Positions 59,605-64,000 of a stretch of DNA of 64,000 nt are shown piece after piece. Under the pieces are notes generated by a model. The model searched no databases, was not told the DNA's origin, and saw nothing but the letters and a program-made list of their open reading frames with translations. The DNA is from Frankia umida. Lineage in GTDB: Bacteria; Actinomycetota; Actinomycetes; Frankiales; Frankiaceae. The number at the start of each line of letters is the position of its first letter. Position 1 is the first letter of the stretch. The position numbers were made by a program, and so were the translations under genes. The DNA lies in the NCBI RefSeq assembly GCF_023242945.1, contig NZ_JALKFT010000007.1, positions 62,001 through 126,000 of the forward strand. The letters are read 5' to 3'.

Positions 59605-61002
59605 TCATCCCTTCCTGGAAGCACCGGCGCGAGAGCCGGCCTGTGCCTGCGGCTGCGTCGGCGCGCCGACGCCGAGGCCGAACCGGGCGGCGGCGGCGAG
59701 CGCGACGAGCGATCCGGCGATGGCCACCGGGTCGGTGGGGGCCAACCGGAACGTGGCGAGCACCGCCACCGCGGCGCAGCCCGCTCCCAGCATGCCGGCC
59801 CGGGCGATCGCCTTCACCCCGACCTCCATCCCGGCGGCCGCGGCGACCAGACCCGAGGCGACCAGCGCCGCCCCGACGACGCACGGCATCCCGGGTGCGT
59901 GCGCGAACACCCGCAGCAGTCCGACGACGGCGAGGCTGAGCAGGCTGGCGAGCGCGGTCATCAGCCCCGCGGACGCCGACGCGGCGCCCTTGCTCACCGC
60001 CCGCAGTTCCGCGGCCTTGCTCATCGCGTCCAGACACAGCTCGTAGGCCTGGCGCGGCGCCGTGCGCGGGTCGACCGGCCCGGCCGGTCCGGCCGCCGCG
60101 CCGCCCGCGCGGGCGGATCCCCGCCGTCGGCGGTCGGTTCGATCCGTGGGTGTCGGGCCGACCTGTCCGCCTCGGGTGCGCTGCACCCCGACCGCCGGGC
60201 CATGGCCGGCCCGGGCCAGCGGTCGACCGGCCCGCCGCCGGCCGCCGCTGCCACCGCCCGGTGTGGACGCGCCACCCTTGGTGAGTCGGACCTGGCCGGC
60301 CGGTTCCACGGCGGCGGCGCCGGGGTCGGCGGGACGCAGCTGGTCGAGGTCGGTCAGGCCGTACTGGGCCAGCGGTTCGGCGACCTGCCCCCACACACCG
60401 TCGACCCGTGCCCGGATGTCCCTGGCGGCCGCGCGGTGACGCTGCGCCTGGGCCCGGCTGCCCTGGCGACGATGGTGCGCGTCGCGCCCCGCCCGGGCCC
60501 GGGTCACATCCGAGGTGCCGAGCAGATCCCGGTAGCGCGTCGCCGCGCGCCACGGATCCTCCGCCTCCGCCTCCGCCCCTGGCCCCGGGGCAGGTGTGCC
60601 CGTCGGCATCGGTGTGCCCGCCGGCATCGGCACTCCCACGGCCGTCGACGCGGTGGACGCGGCCGCGATGGGCCCCGCCGCGGCCGGCGGACCGGTGGGG
60701 ACCCCGGGTGGGGTCGGGTCGGGTGGAAGAGCGAACGTGGGGCCGGCGTCCGGCCAGGAACCCGCGATCGACCACAGCCGCGCCGGATCGCGCGGGTCGG
60801 CTCCCCTCACGATCTCCTGCGCCTCCTCGCTCGCCGCCGGGGAGGCGGCCCGCGCCGGGGGAACACTCACGTCCGGACGCCATCCACCGGCCTGCCCAGG
60901 CGGTGTGGACCGCCGTGCCCACCCGGCGCCGGGCTCGGCGGGTTCGGCGCCGTCGCCGTCGGGGGCGCCGCCGCGGTACGGATCATCCTGACCGATCATC
61001 AT
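59605..61002 (-). CDS. Membrane protein with long disordered N-terminus
   Basis: Protein of about 465 aa. The first ~320 residues are Pro/Gly/Ala-rich with an Arg-rich part (RARAGRDAHHRRQGSRAQAQRHRAAARD), followed by a conserved-looking RQAYELCLDAMSKAAELRAVSKG and three or four membrane helices to the end. There is no recognisable family. ATG 61002 (one of two adjacent) has GAGGGTAGG 6 nt upstream. It lies 7 bp after the FtsK-like gene and just before the coiled-coil gene; a component of the same assembly is the natural inference. Confidence 0.72.
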   Translation of the reverse strand: MMIGQDDPYRGGAPDGDGAEPAEPGAGWARRSTPPGQAGGWRPDVSVPPARAASPAASEEAQEIVRGADPRDPARLWSIAGSWPDAGPTFALPPDPTPPGVPTGPPAAAGPIAAASTASTAVGVPMPAGTPMPTGTPAPGPGAEAEAEDPWRAATRYRDLLGTSDVTRARAGRDAHHRRQGSRAQAQRHRAAARDIRARVDGVWGQVAEPLAQYGLTDLDQLRPADPGAAAVEPAGQVRLTKGGASTPGGGSGGRRRAGRPLARAGHGPAVGVQRTRGGQVGPTPTDRTDRRRRGSARAGGAAAGPAGPVDPRTAPRQAYELCLDAMSKAAELRAVSKGAASASAGLMTALASLLSLAVVGLLRVFAHAPGMPCVVGAALVASGLVAAAAGMEVGVKAIARAGMLGAGCAAVAVLATFRLAPTDPVAIAGSLVALAAAARFGLGVGAPTQPQAQAGSRAGASRKG

Positions 61003-61009
61003 GGTCTGC

Positions 61010-64000
61010 CTACCCTCGGACCAGCGGGGCGAACGGGACCACCGTGCGTGGTTCGGACTGGGCATGCCGGTCGAACAGGACGGCCCGGTTGGGCATCGTC
61101 CCGCCGGCGACCGGGCGGTGCCCGGCGAGGGCGAACAGCTCGCTGCCCGGCACGCCCACGGCCGCCCAGGCCGCGATGTCGTCCCGGTTGACCGGGCCGA
61201 GATCCTCCGACATCCGCGACACGCCCCGCCACCAGCCGATCAGGTGAACGTGCTGGGCCGGGCCGCGCCGGGTCAGCGTGCGAAGATCCTCCAGGCCGGT
61301 GCGCCGGGTCTGCTCGTCGCGGGCCTCCAGAGCGGCCCGGCCGGCGTCCATCGCGAACACGACGACGAGCCGCAGCGGTGGCGCCGCGGCGACCGTGCCG
61401 GCCAGGGCCGCCTCCTCCCGCGCGCGGGTCTCGCCGGCGGCGGCGGCGAGCACGGCCCGCAGCCCGGTGACGTCGGTGACCCGGGCCGGATGACCGGCGC
61501 GCCGGATTCGCTCGGCCAGCACCTCGGCCGCGCCCCACGCCATCGGTTCGGCCGCGACGATCTCGACGACCAGCCGGCCGGGTCCGGCCTGCGCGGCGAC
61601 GCTGGCCGCGGCCGCGGTCACGATGCCCGTCGCCTCCCGGCGCAGCGGTCCGAGCACCGCGAGGTGACGACCGGGTGAGGCGGCCAGGCGCACCCCGACC
61701 GCCGCGGGCGCCAGGTCCACCGGGACACCGACGAGGGCCAGCGGGTCCTCCCCCACCGTGGGCACCGGCCGTCCACCGGACGGCGTGCCGACGCCGGGCC
61801 CCGCACCGACCGTCAGGTCACCACCCGGCGACACCTGAAGCCCGGTAGCAGCACCGTGATCGGTGACAGCGGCCACCTCGGCGCCGGTGGTGGCGTCGAG
61901 GCCGGTGGCGACGTCCAGGCTCGCGGCGGCGGCGCTGTCGTCACCCGCGCCCACACCGATGCGGTCGACGGCGGCCGGGGCGGGCCGTCCGTCCAGCGCC
62001 AGGTAGACGGCGTTGTCGTCGAGCAGCGCGGGAGCGTGCCCGACGAACACCCGCGGCGGGCGGGCACCGGGCAGGCTGCGGGCGGTGGCGGTGGACAGCC
62101 GGTCGCGCAGGCCCGCGATCGTGGCCGCGTCGGGATAGGCGACCCGGACGAGTTCGTTGCCCGCCGGATGCCCGTTACGCCGGTTGACGATGGCCTCGCC
62201 GACACCGCCGAGGGCGCCCGCGGCCTCGTTCGCGGTCGAGAGCAGCACCCGCGACTCCGAGATCGACGTGCGCAGGGCCACCCGCAGCGCGAACTGCCCG
62301 AAGATCGAACCGCGCTTGCCCGCGGTGGAGTCGAGCGCGTCGATGCCGGACAGCGTCTGGCTGGCCAGCAGCAGGTGCACGCCGTACGCCCGCCCCTGTC
62401 GGGCGAGGACCTCCAGGTGGGCGACGGCCTCACGGGCGATCTCGTCCAGCGGGGTGAGCATGACCTGGAACTCGTCGACGACGACGAGGATCCGCGGCCA
62501 GGCCGAGGAGCGGTCGGCGGCCCGCAGGCCACGCAGGTCCCGGGCGCCGACGGCACGCATCGCCACGGCCCGGCGGCGCATCTGCTCACGCACCGCGCGC
62601 AGGACCGCGACCCCGAACTCCCGGTCGCTCTCGATTCCGACGGTGTCGGCGTGCGGAAGGTAGAACGGGTCGGCGGGACCGCCGGCGAACTGGGCGAACT
62701 CGAGGCCTTCCTTGAAGTCCAGCAGATGGAAACGCACCTGCTCGGGCGAGTAGCGCGCGGCGATGCCGTAGACGACGTCGAGCAGCAGCGTCGACTTGCC
62801 CGCGCCCGCCTGCCCGCCGACGAGGGCGTGCACGGTGTCGTCGTCGAAGGTCAGCGCGACCGGCCCGTCGATGCCACGGGCGACCGTCACGGTCACCCCG
62901 GAGGAGCTGTCGGACTCCCACAGGACGTTCGGCAGCAACTCGGTGATGCCCGGGGGGCGCGCCGCGTGCTGGCGGGCGATCTCGGCGATGTGGTTGCTCA
63001 CCAGGGTGACGATCGGGGTCGGCGGCGGCCCGTCGAGCACGACCGGCAACTGGCCGGTCAGCGAGGTCCGCCACAGCCCGGGCTGGATGTCCTGCCAGCC
63101 GACACGGTGGGTGAGCAGATCAACGGAGGTGAACACGACCGAGTTCGGCAGCACCGCGGCCACCGGATCGGTCTCGTCGTCGAAGCCGAGGTCACCGTCG
63201 GGGTCGGGCGGCGCCACGTCGTCCTGATCGCCGCCGCCCTCGCCCGGGTGCCGCGGCTGCGCCTGGACGACGGAGATCACGCTGACGCCGCAGGACGGCC
63301 CCTGTGCGGCGATCGCGGCCAGTGACCGACCGCCCTCCTCGTAGAGCTGCGGCTCGCCCAGCAGGACCAGCACCTGCCACGGCTCGGGCCGGCCACGCCC
63401 GGCGTCCTCCCGGTCGCGCAGCGAGTCGAACTGCCCGCCGAGGCGCTCCACGGTGATCCGTCCGACCTCGTCGGACAGCCGCGACAGCCGTTCCTCGAGT
63501 CGGACCCGGGTGGTGATCGTCGCCTCGACGACACCGGCGGCTCGCAGCGGTGCGAGGCCGGCGAGCCCCGCACCGAGCTCGTGCGGGTCGTAGACGATCA
63601 CCCGGACCCGACCGGCCGGCACCGCGGCCAGAATGCGGGTGAGCAGACCGCGGACCAGGTCCACCGCGGCGCCCCGCTGCGCCCGGGACGTCTCGATCCG
63701 CAGGTTGCGGGCATCGAGCAGGGGCACGGCCAGCGGCACCCGGGCCGCCCCCGGGCCGGCCCCGAGCAGAACGTTGCCGGCCCGCCACAGGCCCGGCCGG
63801 TATCGCTGGGGACGCCCCGGACCGCCAGCACCGCCGCCCTGGGCCGCCAGCCCCCCATCGGCGGTCAGCCCACCGTCAGCCGGTCCACCGTCAGCCGGTC
63901 CACCGTCGGCGGTCAGCCCCAGCAGGCCGCGCTGCCACTCGGACGAGGACCAGGCAAGGCCCGCGAATCCGCGGGTCCGGGTGCGGGCGATCGCCCCGGC
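61010..64000 (-). CDS. FtsK/SpoIIIE (EccC-like) ATPase, 5' partial
   Basis: Large DNA-translocase-type ATPase, at least 996 aa, cut by the window edge; the frame stays open to 64000 with convincing coding (RGFAGLAWSSSEWQRG). One intact FtsK domain has Walker A GGQAGAGKSTLLL and Walker B ILVVVDEFQVML. Before it is an ATPase-like module without Walker A; after it another module reads AVLGPLRREATGIV where GxxxxGKT is expected, so it is degenerate. Three consecutive modules with one or more inactive ones recall EccC of type VII secretion, but the protein lacks visible membrane helices in this part. It heads an operon with a membrane protein and a coiled-coil protein. Confidence 0.88.
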   Translation of the reverse strand, partial: AGAIARTRTRGFAGLAWSSSEWQRGLLGLTADGGPADGGPADGGLTADGGLAAQGGGAGGPGRPQRYRPGLWRAGNVLLGAGPGAARVPLAVPLLDARNLRIETSRAQRGAAVDLVRGLLTRILAAVPAGRVRVIVYDPHELGAGLAGLAPLRAAGVVEATITTRVRLEERLSRLSDEVGRITVERLGGQFDSLRDREDAGRGRPEPWQVLVLLGEPQLYEEGGRSLAAIAAQGPSCGVSVISVVQAQPRHPGEGGGDQDDVAPPDPDGDLGFDDETDPVAAVLPNSVVFTSVDLLTHRVGWQDIQPGLWRTSLTGQLPVVLDGPPPTPIVTLVSNHIAEIARQHAARPPGITELLPNVLWESDSSSGVTVTVARGIDGPVALTFDDDTVHALVGGQAGAGKSTLLLDVVYGIAARYSPEQVRFHLLDFKEGLEFAQFAGGPADPFYLPHADTVGIESDREFGVAVLRAVREQMRRRAVAMRAVGARDLRGLRAADRSSAWPRILVVVDEFQVMLTPLDEIAREAVAHLEVLARQGRAYGVHLLLASQTLSGIDALDSTAGKRGSIFGQFALRVALRTSISESRVLLSTANEAAGALGGVGEAIVNRRNGHPAGNELVRVAYPDAATIAGLRDRLSTATARSLPGARPPRVFVGHAPALLDDNAVYLALDGRPAPAAVDRIGVGAGDDSAAAASLDVATGLDATTGAEVAAVTDHGAATGLQVSPGGDLTVGAGPGVGTPSGGRPVPTVGEDPLALVGVPVDLAPAAVGVRLAASPGRHLAVLGPLRREATGIVTAAAASVAAQAGPGRLVVEIVAAEPMAWGAAEVLAERIRRAGHPARVTDVTGLRAVLAAAAGETRAREEAALAGTVAAAPPLRLVVVFAMDAGRAALEARDEQTRRTGLEDLRTLTRRGPAQHVHLIGWWRGVSRMSEDLGPVNRDDIAAWAAVGVPGSELFALAGHRPVAGGTMPNRAVLFDRHAQSEPRTVVPFAPLVRG

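Overview
This is a very GC-rich (roughly 70% or more) chromosomal stretch from an actinomycete. The protein content (WhiB factor, DevR/DevS-type two-component pair, PptT/PptH-like pair, TerD, DUF3710, DUF5925-type AAA ATPase, many GTG starts, leaderless promoters of the TANNNT-N6-start type) is typical of filamentous Actinobacteria; Frankia or a close relative is my best guess, not proven. No rRNA, tRNA, CRISPR array, phage, transposase or IS element was recognised.

Layout. 0.1-6.1 kb: a two-RCK potassium channel, an XRE/NB-ARC/TPR STAND NTPase and a UbiA-like prenyltransferase. 6.8-8.6 kb: an unusual kinase-like/TIR fusion. 8.7-13 kb: the two subunits of a biotin-dependent acyl-CoA carboxylase of methylcrotonyl-CoA type. 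13.7-16.2 kb: a divergent pair, AAA ATPase and DUF3710 protein. 16.4-26.2 kb: the main metabolic block, an aerobic (cobalt-late) cobalamin set with cobMK fusion (+), cobIJ fusion, cobH and cobG (-), and cobN (+) diverging from cobG. 26.5-33.2 kb: an atypical OmpR-like regulator, a MerR-aldo/keto reductase operon with its SoxR/MerR-type promoter, TerD, DUF1232, and a PptH/PptT pair that opposes itself in carrier-protein activation. 33.3-38.4 kb: an arginine-deiminase-fold protein without an obvious catalytic Cys, DUF456, a WYL regulator, a pentapeptide-repeat membrane protein. 38.5-48.9 kb: PNPOx-like protein, two MFS transporters, TetR, a FolD paralogue, a GGDEF diguanylate cyclase, BioA and a rhomboid protease. 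49-53 kb: a repeat-rich acidic protein and a DevR/DevS-like pair. 53.4-57.3 kb: a cysteine-type leader peptide ahead of cysteine dioxygenase and rhodanese genes, a whiB gene with a coupled upstream ORF, and a SixA-like phosphatase. 57.5-64 kb: trehalose-6-phosphate synthase and a three-gene operon headed by an FtsK/EccC-like ATPase that runs off the window.

How genes work together. The cob genes cover methylations, ring contraction, precorrin-6A reduction, methyl shift and cobalt insertion in one divergent/convergent cluster. MerR and the reductase are one transcript (TGATG overlap) driven by a 19-bp-spacer promoter. The DevS-like kinase and DevR-like regulator are convergent neighbours and probably a pair. 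The leader peptide, cysteine dioxygenase and rhodanese look like a cysteine-responsive sulfur unit. Two features recur: small coupled or leader ORFs (53423, 55823, 32631) and in-frame tandem repeats that lengthen disordered parts of otherwise ordinary proteins. The strongest candidates for something little described are the kinase-like/TIR fusion, the pseudo-receiver regulator, the Cys-less deiminase-fold protein and the FolD paralogue without its catalytic Lys.
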